64,000 nt of DNA from the NCBI RefSeq assembly GCF_015477775.1, contig NZ_JADLQO010000022.1:1-64000 (forward strand), in the 5' to 3' direction. Position 1 is the stretch's first letter; the number at the start of each line of letters is the position of its first letter. The stretch comes from Nocardia abscessus (GTDB lineage Bacteria > Actinomycetota > Actinomycetes > Mycobacteriales > Mycobacteriaceae). Under the pieces are notes generated by a model. That model searched no databases and had not been told where the DNA came from. It saw nothing but the letters and a program-made list of their open reading frames with translations. Below are positions 50,830 to 60,760 of this stretch, in pieces. The position numbers were made by a program, and so were the translations under genes.

Positions 50830-51957
50830 GTGATCGTCACCGCGTCCGACGCCGCTCGCGCAGCCGAGATCCTGTCCCGGCCCGTCGCGCTGAACGGACT
50901 GACCGTCCCGAACCGCATCGTGATGGCGCCGATGACGCGCAAGTTCTCCCCTGGCGGCGTTCCCGGTGACGATGTGCGGTCGTACTACGCCCGCCGCGCC
51001 GCCGCCGGCGTGGGCCTGATCATCACCGAGGGCACCTACGTCGGCCACGAGTCCGCCGGGCAGAGTGATCGTGTGCCACGGTTCCACGGTGAAGAGCAGT
51101 TGGCGGGGTGGGCGAAGGTCGCCGAGGACGTACACGCGGCAGGCGGCACGATCGTGCCGCAGCTGTGGCACATCGGCATGGTCCGCAACCAGGGCGACGC
51201 GCCCTACCCCGATGCGCCCGCCGTCGGCCCCTCCGGTATTCGCGTCGACGGCACCGAGGGTCTCGGTAAGGCGATGACCCAGGGTGACCTGGACGACGTC
51301 ATCGGCGCTTTCGCCGAAGCCGCGGCGGACGCCGAGCGCATCGGCTTCGACGGCGTCGAACTGCACGGTGCTCACGGCTATCTCCTCGACCAGTTCCTGT
51401 GGGCGCGGACGAACCGCCGTAACGATGTCTACGGCGGCGGCACCGTGGCCCGTACAAGGTTCGCGGCCGAGGTGGTGGCCGCGGTTCGTGCCGCCGTCTC
51501 GCCCGGCTTCCCGGTGATCTTCCGCTACTCCCAGTGGAAGCAGGAAGCCTACGACGCGCGGCTCGCCGAGACTCCGCAGGAGCTGGAGGCGATCCTGGCT
51601 CCGCTCGCCGCGGCGGGCGTAGACGTCTTCCACGCCTCCACCCGTCGCTACTGGCTCCCGGAGTTCGACGGCTCGGACCTGAACCTGGCAGGCTGGACCA
51701 AGAAGCTCACCGGCAAGCCCACCGTCACCGTCGGCTCGGTCGGCCTCGACGGCGACTTCCTCCGTGCGTTCACGGGCGAGGGTGCCGAGCTCGGCAGCCT
51801 CGACAACCTCCTCGATCGCCTGGAGCGCGACGAATTCGACTTGATAGCCGTCGGTCGCGCCCTGCTCCAGGATCCGGAGTGGGCGTCCAAGGTCCTGGCG
51901 GGGCGGATCGACGAGCTGAAGCCTTACGACGCGGCGGCACTGAAGACGCTGAGTTAG
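50830..51957 (+). CDS. NADH:flavin oxidoreductase, Old Yellow Enzyme family
   Basis: A 375-residue FMN-dependent ene-reductase-type barrel (GTG at 50830, GAGGAG upstream; first residues VIVTASDAARAAEIL). Motifs: VPNRIVMAPMTRKFSPGGVP, GGTIVPQLWHIGMVRN, FDGVELHGAHGYLLDQFLWA, RTNRRNDVYGG, DLIAVGRALLQDPEWA. His/Gly-Ala-His residues for FMN and substrate binding are present. Likely reduces activated alkenes using NAD(P)H. Divergent from MarR. Full length. Confidence 0.93.
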   Translation: MIVTASDAARAAEILSRPVALNGLTVPNRIVMAPMTRKFSPGGVPGDDVRSYYARRAAAGVGLIITEGTYVGHESAGQSDRVPRFHGEEQLAGWAKVAEDVHAAGGTIVPQLWHIGMVRNQGDAPYPDAPAVGPSGIRVDGTEGLGKAMTQGDLDDVIGAFAEAAADAERIGFDGVELHGAHGYLLDQFLWARTNRRNDVYGGGTVARTRFAAEVVAAVRAAVSPGFPVIFRYSQWKQEAYDARLAETPQELEAILAPLAAAGVDVFHASTRRYWLPEFDGSDLNLAGWTKKLTGKPTVTVGSVGLDGDFLRAFTGEGAELGSLDNLLDRLERDEFDLIAVGRALLQDPEWASKVLAGRIDELKPYDAAALKTLS

Positions 51958-51972
51958 GCGGTCGTCCCCTGC

Positions 51973-52275
51973 TTGCTGCCCGCGTCCGGCGATCCCCTCG
52001 CTTACGACCTGACAGCCATGCGAGCCCACCTCGCGCCGCTACCTCCGACGCCACCGCCTCCGCCGAAACCGATTCCGCCGAGACCGATTCCGCTCGAACC
52101 CCCGGACGGCTCGGTCGTCCGCTTCACGAAAGGCGGGCACTACACCTACCCGCGGGCCGCCGTGGAAGTCGGAAGTAGTCTGGTTCCCGGTGTCGAGCCG
52201 GCGATCCAGATCGGTCTGTGTGGCGGTGGCCAGGGTCTCGCGTGGGTGTCGAAAGTTCCGGGCCGCGGCCGCTGA
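51973..52275 (+). CDS. Small proline-rich frame
   Basis: A 100-residue frame with a proline run (PPTPPPPPKPIPPRPIPLEP) followed by DGSVVRFTKGGHYTYPRAAV, which looks like a real small domain. The last 35 residues look like read-through. ATG at 52018 is another start. It may be a truncated gene. No family assigned. Confidence 0.3.
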   Translation: MLPASGDPLAYDLTAMRAHLAPLPPTPPPPPKPIPPRPIPLEPPDGSVVRFTKGGHYTYPRAAVEVGSSLVPGVEPAIQIGLCGGGQGLAWVSKVPGRGR

Positions 52276-52334
52276 CACAGACCGTAGGGTTGGCGACGTC
52301 GGACATTCCCAGCGACAGCGGGCAGGAGGAGCTT

Positions 52335-52958
52335 ATGCCGCCGAACAGTGGGACCCGTCGTCCGGCACAGGAACGTGCGAAGGCGACGCGTGAGCATATT
52401 CTCGACACTGCCGCACGCCTGTTCGGAGAACACGGGATCGCCAACACCTCGACCAACCGGATCGCCGCCGAGGCCGGAGTGAGCGTCGGCACTGTCTACC
52501 GGTACTTCACCGACCGCACGGTCATGGTGGACAAGCTGATCGAGCGGCTGCTGGAAAACGCCGAACAACGCTTCACGCAGCGTGTGTTCGGTCTCGCCGA
52601 GCAAACCACCGCAGTGCTGGTGAGGTCCATCTTGGAGGTCATCACCGACGAGTTGGTGGCGAACGCAGAGTTGATACGTGCGCTCGCGGTCGGGGTCTCG
52701 TTCTATGACACCGGCATTCCCGAACTCGAACTCCGTCTACGTCTGTTCGCCAAGGTGCTGGTTATCCAGCTGCTGGGCCCAGGCGACGACCACAAATACG
52801 ACATCATGAGCGTCGTGTTGGTCAATACCGGGATCGCGGCAGCGCTGCGCGCGTCGGTGCTCGAGATCGACAACCAGCAACGTAGCCGGGCACTCACCGT
52901 CACCGCGCGTGCGGTCGCGGCGTGGATCGAATCCGAACGCACGCAGGACTCGGCATGA
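52335..52958 (+). CDS. TetR family regulator, paralogue 1
   Basis: A 207-residue TetR protein (GGAGGAGCTT then ATG). HTH: ARLFGEHGIANTSTNRIAAE, then AGVSVGTVYRYFTDRTVMVD. The ligand domain carries IQLLGPGDDHKYDIMSVVL, nearly identical to the one in paralogue 3 (55398-56057). A run of about 60 identical bases in the HTH is shared with paralogue 2 just downstream, which shows recent tandem duplication. No enzyme gene is adjacent. Confidence 0.92.
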   Translation: MPPNSGTRRPAQERAKATREHILDTAARLFGEHGIANTSTNRIAAEAGVSVGTVYRYFTDRTVMVDKLIERLLENAEQRFTQRVFGLAEQTTAVLVRSILEVITDELVANAELIRALAVGVSFYDTGIPELELRLRLFAKVLVIQLLGPGDDHKYDIMSVVLVNTGIAAALRASVLEIDNQQRSRALTVTARAVAAWIESERTQDSA

Positions 52959-53040
52959 CGCAGGTCGAACGCGGAACAATCGGCGCACCGTCGGGTCGCG
53001 CAGTACCCCGCCTCCCGGACCTGCATACAGGAGCGAGTAC

Positions 53041-53673
53041 GTGACCCCGCCGAAGAAGGCGACTCGTCGTCCGATACAGGAACGCGCGAAGGTCACCAGG
53101 CAGCACATTCTCGATACTGCCGCAGGCCTGTTCGGAGAACACGGGATCGCCAACACCTCGACCAACCGGATCGCCGCCGAGGCCGGGGTGAGCGTCAATA
53201 CCGTCTACCGACACTTCACCGACCGCGGGGTCATGGTGGACGAACTGCTGGAAAGGCTGCTGGAAAATATCGAACAGCAGCTCATTCGCAGCGTGTCCGA
53301 TTCCGCCGGCAGAACCGTTCTGGAACTGGCCGTCACCATTCTCGAGGCCATCACCGACGAACTGGTGGCCAGAGCTGCACTGGTGCGGGCGCTGGCGGGA
53401 GGGCTGGCCTACTACAACAGCCGTCTCCCGGAATTCGAACCGCGCCTGCGCGCGCTACTGAAAGTTCTGCTGATCCGGGTGCTCGGCCCTGGCAATGAAA
53501 ATGGCCACGACGCGATAGCGTTCGTTCTGATCAACGTCGGTTTCGCGGCGGCAGTCCGCGCCGCGCTACTCGACGCCGACACCGTCGAGCGCCAGGAGGT
53601 CATCGTCATGACCGCCCGCCTGATCGCGGCAGGGGCCGAAGCCGAAATCGAGGCATCGACAAACGCCGGATAA
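53041..53673 (+). CDS. TetR family regulator, paralogue 2
   Basis: A 210-residue TetR protein (GTG start, GGAG upstream, VTPPKKATRRPIQERAK). HTH: AGLFGEHGIANTSTNRIAAE, then AGVSVNTVYRHFTDRGVMVD. The ligand domain has diverged from paralogue 1 (VLGPGNENGHDAIAFVLINV), so ligand specificity may differ while the DNA target may overlap. Lies 82 bases after paralogue 1. Confidence 0.92.
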   Translation: MTPPKKATRRPIQERAKVTRQHILDTAAGLFGEHGIANTSTNRIAAEAGVSVNTVYRHFTDRGVMVDELLERLLENIEQQLIRSVSDSAGRTVLELAVTILEAITDELVARAALVRALAGGLAYYNSRLPEFEPRLRALLKVLLIRVLGPGNENGHDAIAFVLINVGFAAAVRAALLDADTVERQEVIVMTARLIAAGAEAEIEASTNAG

Positions 53674-53718
53674 CCACCACCAGGACGTGTCCGAATGATC
53701 GGAATTCGTAGTGGCAGT

Positions 53719-54930
53719 TCACACGGCGTCGGCCTGCGTATCAGGTTGGCTGCGCTCGCTGAACGTGCGGGCGATGAGGGCCGAACGTAGCTGCCACACA
53801 CCCGATGTGTTGGTGGGATCGAGTCCGGTGAGCTGGCTGATCCGCCTGAGCCGATAGTCGACGGTGTTGGTGTGGATCTGCAACGAGCGGGCGGTGCGCT
53901 GGCGATTGAGGTTGTTGCTGGTATAACTCCGCAAGGTTTGGAGCAGCTCGGGGTGATCGTCGAGGGGGTCCAGCCGCGACCCGAGAGTTTCACGGCCCGG
54001 CCCCGGTCGGGTCAGCTGGTACTCCAGCGCCATATCGGCGAAACGGTACAGAGCGGGGGCACATTGCAGCCGCCGCACCGTGTCGAGCAGTTCGTGAGCG
54101 CGGTCGGCTGCACCGGGCACTCCAGTGGCCGACGCTGTGACCACGACCGCTGTCACCGGTACGCGCGCGGCCGCTGAAAGTTGGGCGAGCAGTTCGTCCA
54201 GGCGCTCGTCGCTCAGGGACGCAGTCGGGATCAGGATCGTCCCGCCGTCCACACTGAGCAGCGCGAGTGCGTTCTCGCCGCAGCGGGTAGCGAGTTCGGC
54301 CTGTAGGCGGCGCAGTTTGCGGCGGGCGACGACCCTGCCATCGAGCATCGGATGCTGCTCGTCCGGGTGTTTTGGAACATCCACTGCCAGAACCGAATAC
54401 TCGTCGGCGACGACTATTCCGTTTTCCCGGGCCGTTGTCGCGGTGGTGTATCCCCCTAGCAGCGCGGAGGTCAGAGTGTGCACGGCGGTGTGATGCTCAC
54501 TGACCGCCGATTTGTGCTCACGGACATAGGCGCGGGCGACAGTCGCGCTCATGATGTCCAGCATTTCCACCACCAGTTTCACGCCGTCCACCAGAGTGGC
54601 GTAGTCCTTCGCCGTCACGTTCGAGAAGATGAGATCCATACCGAGCTTCAATCCGTCATGGATGGAATGCAGGATCGTGTCGATCGGCACGCCCTCCCGG
54701 GCCCAATCAGTTGCCGCATCGGCCAGCCGGCCGGTCTTCGCCGGAATATCCTGCCCGTCCAGCATGTCGGCAGACAGCTCGAGACATACCCGGGTGACGT
54801 CGTCGCCGGGCAGCATGGCGGAGGTCATCACGTTGTCGATAGAGTGCCCGACCTGCATGCCTTGTGTGGGTATCGGCGTCCGGTTGCTCGAGGCGGTCAA
54901 TCCAGTTCGAAGTGCCCCGTTGGCTGTCAT
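53719..54930 (-). CDS. PucR/CdaR-type transcriptional regulator, paralogue A
   Basis: A 403-residue regulator starting MTANGALRTGLTAS (GGAAGGGAG upstream). The N-terminal region (WAREGVPIDTILHSIHDGLK, then VREHKSAVSEHHTAVHTLTS) is the RsbRD-like/PucR sensor. The middle is a GGDEF-like degenerate domain. The C-terminal PucR HTH is intact (NNLNRQRTARSLQIHTNTVD, then YRLRRISQLTGLDPTNTSGV). Around 55-60 percent of residues match the protein at 61902-63173. Ligand unknown. The stop is 46 bases from the convergent TetR paralogue 2. Confidence 0.9.
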   Translation of the reverse strand: MTANGALRTGLTASSNRTPIPTQGMQVGHSIDNVMTSAMLPGDDVTRVCLELSADMLDGQDIPAKTGRLADAATDWAREGVPIDTILHSIHDGLKLGMDLIFSNVTAKDYATLVDGVKLVVEMLDIMSATVARAYVREHKSAVSEHHTAVHTLTSALLGGYTTATTARENGIVVADEYSVLAVDVPKHPDEQHPMLDGRVVARRKLRRLQAELATRCGENALALLSVDGGTILIPTASLSDERLDELLAQLSAAARVPVTAVVVTASATGVPGAADRAHELLDTVRRLQCAPALYRFADMALEYQLTRPGPGRETLGSRLDPLDDHPELLQTLRSYTSNNLNRQRTARSLQIHTNTVDYRLRRISQLTGLDPTNTSGVWQLRSALIARTFSERSQPDTQADAV

Positions 54931-55397
54931 CGTCGACTCCCTTCCGCCTGATTGCTGCGGTTCTACCGGCCGATGGTGCGGTGCAGCCGCGCGAGGCGGC
55001 CGACCTCCCACGGCGAACGCATTCGACCTGTGGTCCTCATCGGTCGTGGTCCAACGATAAGAGGATCCCGAACTCACCTTCCACTCTTCTTCAGTCAACC
55101 GTTCGATGTCGGTGAATCACGGCGGTAACATGCGGCGGAATACCGTTTGTCGCGGCGGTCGTAGAAACTATCGGGCGATCACGCGAGACGTTTGCTCATT
55201 TTTTGCGGCGCACAGAGAGGAGCTGACGTCGGACAGGAGTTGTGCAATCCTTCTGCCACTGGTCCAGCAGTGGAAGCCAGTGGCCGCTGGTCTGTGAGAG
55301 TGGAATGTCCGATTCGGCGCGGAACACGGATCGTCCATCAGATCGCAGAGGATCGAGCGGCTCGCAGGACGCGCTGACACAGTCCTGGCCGCAGGGC
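54931..55397. other. Intergenic region without recognised gene
   Basis: About 467 bases between the PucR start and the end of TetR paralogue 3. Only short frames; no hairpin or repeat stands out. Should hold the PucR promoter. Confidence 0.5.
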
Positions 55398-56057
55398 TCA
55401 GGGCAGTGACGTCCGTTGCGCAGCTCGCTCCGCCTCGAGCCATGCGCCGATCATCTGAGCGGTCATCGCGATAGCCTCGCGGCGTTCATGGTCGTCGATC
55501 TCCCGGGCCGTTGTGCGCAGCACCGCCGCGGAGCCGATATCGATCAGCACATATGCCATCACGTCGTACTTGTGATCGTCCCCGGGACCGAGGAGCTGGA
55601 CCAACAGCGCCTTGACCAGTGGACGCAGACGCAGTTCGAACTGGGGAGTGCCGCTGCCGTAGGGTCGAACTCCGTCGCCCAGCGCGCGTACCAGATACGC
55701 GTTGGCGACCAACTCTTCGGTGAACAGCTCCAGCAACTCGCTGAGCACCTTCGGAACCGAAGGGAGCAGTTGGGGAATCGGGCGCTGCGACAAGTCGGAC
55801 ACCCAGTGTGTGAAGCGCCGCTCCGCGTTCTCGAGAAGGCGCTCGAGCAGCTCATCGACGATCGCGTTCCGATCGGGGAAGTAGCGATAGAGCGTGCCGA
55901 TGCTCAACCCGGCCTCCGCCGCGATCCGGTTCGTCGAGGTCCCTGCGATTCCACACTCACCGAACAACCGCGCCGCGACTTCGAGTATCTGCTCCCTCGT
56001 TTCCTTCGCGCGCTGCTGGGTCGGGCGACGCCGCTGTCGAGGGGGCTTCTGCGGCAT
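55398..56057 (-). CDS. TetR family regulator, paralogue 3
   Basis: A 219-residue TetR protein starting MPQKPPRQRRRPTQQRAK (AGGAAG upstream; GTG three bases earlier is possible). HTH: ARLFGECGIAGTSTNRIAAE, then AGLSIGTLYRYFPDRNAIVD. Ligand domain with LVQLLGPGDDHKYDVMAYVL as in paralogue 1. Divergent from the ABC1 kinase gene, which is the only candidate target beside it. Confidence 0.92.
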   Translation of the reverse strand: MPQKPPRQRRRPTQQRAKETREQILEVAARLFGECGIAGTSTNRIAAEAGLSIGTLYRYFPDRNAIVDELLERLLENAERRFTHWVSDLSQRPIPQLLPSVPKVLSELLELFTEELVANAYLVRALGDGVRPYGSGTPQFELRLRPLVKALLVQLLGPGDDHKYDVMAYVLIDIGSAAVLRTTAREIDDHERREAIAMTAQMIGAWLEAERAAQRTSLP

Positions 56058-56229
56058 CACACTTCCTGTCTTGTGGTCAAAAACCGAGCTTTGTTCACAT
56101 CAACTTCAGCTGTCGACGATCACCGGCACTCGTTGTAAGTTGTTAGACCGTTGGATCGACGGCCGAGGTTGCGGGAACGGCCGACACCAGCGGCGCGCGA
56201 TATAGGTCATGGGCTGGCCCACGGAGGTG

Positions 56230-57630
56230 ATGATGGCGGCCGGTCAGCTGCCCAGAGGTCGACTGGTGCGGGGCAGTCGGCTGAGCCGACTGGTCGCGGG
56301 GCAGGCTGTGCGTGGAGTCGGGACCAGGTTGTCTATGATCGGTCGGCCTGACGAAGCCCGGCAGATACTCGCCGAGCGGTCCGCTCTGCAAGCTGCGCAG
56401 CAAATGGTGACAGTGCTCGGCGGCATGAAGGGTGCGGCGATGAAGCTGGGCCAGATGCTGTCGGTTCTCGATGTCGACCTCGTCCCCGAATCCCACCGCG
56501 AACTGTTTCGGGTGAAGCTCGCCGAACTTCGAGATCGCGCACCGGATGTGCCGTTCAGGGCGATGCGGAAGGTCATCGAGGGTGATCTCGGGCCGATGTC
56601 CCGAGTGTTCGCCGATTTCGACGAGACGCCGGTGGCCGCAGCCTCGATCGGCCAGGTGTATCGGGCGAGGTTGCATGACGGGCGCATGGTCGCGGTGAAG
56701 GTGAAATACCCCGGTGTGGACGAGGCCGTCCAGGCGGACATGCGTAACTTGCAGTTGTTCGCGAAGCTTTGGAGATCCGTGCTGCCGAGTGCGGCCGACG
56801 CCGCCGTGCTGGACGAGATCGCACGCAACATCGGCGGTGAACTGGACTACCTGCGCGAAGCGCGGACTCAGCATGAAGTCGCGTCGCGCTTCCATGAACA
56901 TCCCTTCATTACCGTCCCCGACAGTGCCGGAGAACACTGCACGCACCACGTTCTTGTGACAGATTTCGTCGAAGGCAGGTCTTTCCAGGAGATTCAGGCT
57001 CTGCCCGGGGCCGAGCGAGATCGGATCGGTGAGCTGATCTACCGTTTCTACATCGGTTCGCTGTTCTCCGACTACGAGTTCTGCGGTGACCCGCATCCCG
57101 GCAACATTCTTCTGGATGGGGGCGGTCGCCTCGCCTTCGTGGATTTCGGGCTCTATTACCGGATGGATCCTGCGGACGCCGAGTTCGAGCGTGCGTCCCT
57201 GCTGGCCGCCGGGGAACACCGGGCCGGGGATCTGTACCAGGCGTGGGTCGGCCGCGGCATCATCGACCCGGATGCGAACGTCACACCACAGGAATGCCTG
57301 GAATACGTGTGGGCCGCCTCGGGTTGGCATTTGCTCGACGAGGAGATCACGATCACCCCCGAACTCGCTACCGCGGCAGTGGTGCTCGCCGTCGACCCCA
57401 GGGCGGACGAGTTCCGGGGTATGCGGCATCAGCTGCTTCCGGCTGAGCACGTGTTCTCCAGGCGGGCGGAGTTGTTCACCTTCGCTGCACTCGGTCAGCT
57501 CGAGACGACCAACAATTGGCATCGACTGGCCCGTGAGTGGCTCTACGGCGAGCCGCCGGCAACCGACATCGGGCGGGCAACGGCACGGTGGCGAGCCGGG
57601 CGAATTTCGGGACCACCTTCTCACCACTGA
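56230..57630 (+). CDS. ABC1/ADCK (UbiB-like) atypical kinase family protein
   Basis: A 466-residue protein of the ABC1/ADCK/UbiB family. The KxGQ element (MKGAAMKLGQMLSVLD), the alanine-rich loop (VAAASIGQVYRA), the invariant Lys (MVAVKVKYPGVDE), ELDYLREA, DPHPGNILLDGG and DFG are all intact. Related proteins act in quinone/isoprenoid lipid biology. GGAGG precedes ATGs at 56230/56233; the frame opens at 56209. Divergent from TetR paralogue 3. Confidence 0.9.
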   Translation: MMAAGQLPRGRLVRGSRLSRLVAGQAVRGVGTRLSMIGRPDEARQILAERSALQAAQQMVTVLGGMKGAAMKLGQMLSVLDVDLVPESHRELFRVKLAELRDRAPDVPFRAMRKVIEGDLGPMSRVFADFDETPVAAASIGQVYRARLHDGRMVAVKVKYPGVDEAVQADMRNLQLFAKLWRSVLPSAADAAVLDEIARNIGGELDYLREARTQHEVASRFHEHPFITVPDSAGEHCTHHVLVTDFVEGRSFQEIQALPGAERDRIGELIYRFYIGSLFSDYEFCGDPHPGNILLDGGGRLAFVDFGLYYRMDPADAEFERASLLAAGEHRAGDLYQAWVGRGIIDPDANVTPQECLEYVWAASGWHLLDEEITITPELATAAVVLAVDPRADEFRGMRHQLLPAEHVFSRRAELFTFAALGQLETTNNWHRLAREWLYGEPPATDIGRATARWRAGRISGPPSHH

Positions 57631-57802
57631 CCAGGACTTCCTCCTATGCCACCGCCAGGAAACCGCGGCAGCGCCGCGATGACGGAAGTAGGCCCGACCA
57701 GGAGCGTTGGCCGGAGAGTGGTCGGGCTCGCCCTTGCTGCGGCGTAGGCCGGAACGCGACGGTCGACGTGTGGTCCGGCGGGTGGTGCCATTACGCGTGA
57801 GT

Positions 57803-60058
57803 TCATCTGGTGGACCGGCGAACTCGCACCCGACCGGTCGCGATGACCGTTTCGGCGGCCTGATCCGTGAATTTGCTGATGCCGTCGGTGGTGACCTCGA
57901 GTACGCAGGCGGTGGAGATGTCGAAGAACAGGCCCGATACGGTCAAGCCGCGAGTAACGGCGGCCTGACGGATCACCGGGTGGCGTCGCAGGGTTTCGAG
58001 CTGAACGGCGACGTTGACCATGCTGAGCTGGGCAGTTTCGTCATAACCTGCGGCCGCCGCAACGGCCCGCACCGGGTGCCCGGCACGGTAAGCATCCAGG
58101 CTTGGGCGGGCGTGGGCGAGCCAGGTGTCCAGTCCCGGTCCGATGGAGGTGCCGGCCAGCAGGGCCTTCATAGCACCGCAGGAAGAATGGCCGCACACCA
58201 CCACGTTGTGCACCTCCAAGTTGTCCACCGCGAAGGACAGAGCCGCCTCGACCGAGGCATCCGATCCGTCTGCGGGGTGCAGATTGCCGACGTTGCGGAC
58301 GGTGAACAGGTCACCAGGACCGCTGTTGGTGATCACATTGGGCAGGATGCGCGAGTCGGCACAGGTGAGGAACAGCGAGTGCGGATCTTGCCGGTCGTGC
58401 AGGTGGTCCAGGTGCGGCCGCATCACGTGGGCGTGGCTGCGATGGTAGGCGACCACGCCGGCCGCGACGGCGTCGCCGTTGCGCTCGCGCCACGGGCCGA
58501 GCACCTCATCGAGCATGCCGTGCACCCGGCCGCGCCGAGGCGGGCCGGTCATGGCGTGTTCCATTCGCGCGGGACCGATCTCGACGAATTCCACATTCCC
58601 ACCGGTACTTTCGTGCTGGTGGGCCCAATCGTGGATGGCCTCGTAGCCGGCGTGGTCGAGGAAGTCGACGGCCAGCTCGACACGTACGCCGGTACCGGCC
58701 GAAACTGTGGCCAGCTCCTTGGTCAGCTTCGGCAGCGCCAGGAATGTGCACGTGCCGTCGACGCGGACGATCCAGTGGTCGGTGCCCGCCACCGGTGTGG
58801 CCCGTACCGATACCTTCACCACTCGCCACAGCAGCATCGCGAACGCCGTAGCCAGGCCGATCAGCACGCCCTCGAGCAAGTTCAGGAACACTACGCTGAC
58901 CATGGTCACCGCGTATACCGCCAGGTCGCCGGTGCGATGGGCGAGCTGGACGTGGGCCAGCTTCACCAGCTGGACGCCCACCACGATGAGTAACCCGGCC
59001 AGCGCCGACTTCGGGACCTGCTGTACGACGCCCCCGAGCGCAATGGAGAACACGAGAATCCACCCGCCGTGCAAAATCGTCGAGGCCCGGGTCCGCGCAC
59101 CGGCGGCCACGTTGGTGGAGCTGCGCACGATCACGCCCGTAACCGGGAGGCCACCGAGCATGCCGGAGGTCATGTTGGCCGCGCCCTGAGCCACCAGCTC
59201 GCGGTCGAAGTCGGTGCGCCTGCCGGTGTGCAGCTTGTCCACGGCCACCGCTGACAGCAGGCTCTCCACACTGGCGATCAAGGCGATGGTAAGCACCGCC
59301 GGCACCACCCCGCCCCAGTTGCCGCTGGGCAGGACGGGCAGGCCGATGGCGTCGAACAGCGAGCTGCCGATCTTGATGCGGTCCGGATCGCCGGGCAGCG
59401 CCAGCGATAGCACCGTACCCACCAGCACCGCGATCAGCGGGCCGGGGATCAGGCGAACCTTCTCGGGTACCCGGCGCCAGGCGACGATGAAGCCGATTAC
59501 GATCAGGCCGATTACGAAGTCGTCACCGTGCGGGTTCAGCAGCTGACCGGGGAGTTCGGTGATGTTCTCGAAGGCAGAGCTGCGCGACGCACCGCCCAGC
59601 AGCACGTGCATCTGCTGCAGCGTGATGGTGACACCGATACCGGCGAGCATGGCATGCACGACGACCGGCGCTATCGCCAGCGCGGCACGCGCGATCCGGC
59701 TGAAGCCGAATACGATCTGCAACAGGCCGGCCGCAGCGGTGATAAAACAGGTTGTCTTCCAACCGAACTGGTGAATCGTCTCGGCGACGACCACGGTGAG
59801 GCCGGCCGCCGGCCCGCTGACCTGCATCGGGCTTCCACCGAGGAAGCCGACCACGATGCCACCCACGGCGGCCGCGATCAGACCGGCGGCAATAGGGGCG
59901 TCGGAGGCGATGGCAATGCCCAGCGACAACGGCAGGGCGACAAGGAACACCACGATCGAGGCGGGCAGATCATGGTGGGAGATCGACGAAAGCCGTTCGG
60001 ACCAGGGGCTCCCCGGTGGGACGGCCGATATAGAGGTGGCATCGGTGTCGGTGGACAT
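57803..60058 (-). CDS. SulP-family anion transporter fused to beta-carbonic anhydrase
   Basis: A 751-residue fusion. Residues about 25-420 are a SulP transporter (VVFLVALPLSLGIAIASDAP, GFLGGSPMQVSGPAAGLTVV, GGLPVTGVIVRSSTNVAAGA). About 435-510 is a STAS-like domain, and about 535-740 a beta-carbonic anhydrase. Zinc ligands are seen as CADSRILPNV (Cys, Asp-Arg pair) and VVVCGHSSCGAMKALL (His, Cys), with VRNVGNLHPADG between. The fusion is expected to import bicarbonate or sulfate and interconvert bicarbonate and CO2 at the inner face. Similar fusions are known in bacteria. Substrate not proven. Confidence 0.9.
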   Translation of the reverse strand: MSTDTDATSISAVPPGSPWSERLSSISHHDLPASIVVFLVALPLSLGIAIASDAPIAAGLIAAAVGGIVVGFLGGSPMQVSGPAAGLTVVVAETIHQFGWKTTCFITAAAGLLQIVFGFSRIARAALAIAPVVVHAMLAGIGVTITLQQMHVLLGGASRSSAFENITELPGQLLNPHGDDFVIGLIVIGFIVAWRRVPEKVRLIPGPLIAVLVGTVLSLALPGDPDRIKIGSSLFDAIGLPVLPSGNWGGVVPAVLTIALIASVESLLSAVAVDKLHTGRRTDFDRELVAQGAANMTSGMLGGLPVTGVIVRSSTNVAAGARTRASTILHGGWILVFSIALGGVVQQVPKSALAGLLIVVGVQLVKLAHVQLAHRTGDLAVYAVTMVSVVFLNLLEGVLIGLATAFAMLLWRVVKVSVRATPVAGTDHWIVRVDGTCTFLALPKLTKELATVSAGTGVRVELAVDFLDHAGYEAIHDWAHQHESTGGNVEFVEIGPARMEHAMTGPPRRGRVHGMLDEVLGPWRERNGDAVAAGVVAYHRSHAHVMRPHLDHLHDRQDPHSLFLTCADSRILPNVITNSGPGDLFTVRNVGNLHPADGSDASVEAALSFAVDNLEVHNVVVCGHSSCGAMKALLAGTSIGPGLDTWLAHARPSLDAYRAGHPVRAVAAAAGYDETAQLSMVNVAVQLETLRRHPVIRQAAVTRGLTVSGLFFDISTACVLEVTTDGISKFTDQAAETVIATGRVRVRRSTR

Positions 60059-60760
60059 ATTTCTCCTTCACCAAGCCTACGGGCCGGTGCGTGCGGTCGG
60101 TCGAACATTTTCTCCAGGCATCGAAAGCAGCTGCGGGACGACGATTCCGAGGCGTCAGTGTCCGGCAGCCTCTCAGGCATCAGGAGTTTTCCAAGATCAA
60201 AGTACCGGCAATAGCGCAGCAAAAAACGGTCCGAACGGATTTTTGTGACCGTAACTATTTCGAACGACAGCGTCTTCCTCGGCGTCACAACGAGCCACCG
60301 GAAAAAAGTTGGTATCAGGAACAATCTTCATGTGACGGTGGGTTCGGGTAAACCGCGGGAATGTCCTACGAACGACAACTGCATACCTGCCACGCGACCC
60401 GCGCTGCACCTGCCACAGACTTCTGACAGGCGGCGAATGGTCCGAGTGGGCGCGCCGCCGTCCCGAAATTCACCCAACAGTGCAGGTACTTCAGGTGACG
60501 TGGCGGCCCTCGTGGTCGGCGTAGAAATATTCGATGCCGGCGACGAATGCCACAAGCGATGGGCAGAACTATCGTGTAAATTCGGGTCACAGTCAGTGTG
60601 AATGCCACTGAATGCTGTGAGGATCTACGACGGCTACGGATAGAGTTGAGCCAGAACTCCAAAGTATGAAAAATGACATGCCACTGCCCCTGAGTTCGTG
60701 ATTTGATCGTTCCGTCCCGAACCCGGGAAATTCCCCATGAATACGACTGAGGATGAATGT
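60059..60760. other. Intergenic region without recognised gene
   Basis: About 700 bases between the SulP fusion and the small secreted protein. AT content is higher than around it. Only short frames without motifs on either strand. It may hold promoters for both genes. Confidence 0.5.

Noticed and set aside
50815..52029. Long minus-strand frame opposite the Old Yellow Enzyme gene
   Set aside because: Shadow of a full-length conserved enzyme on the plus strand.
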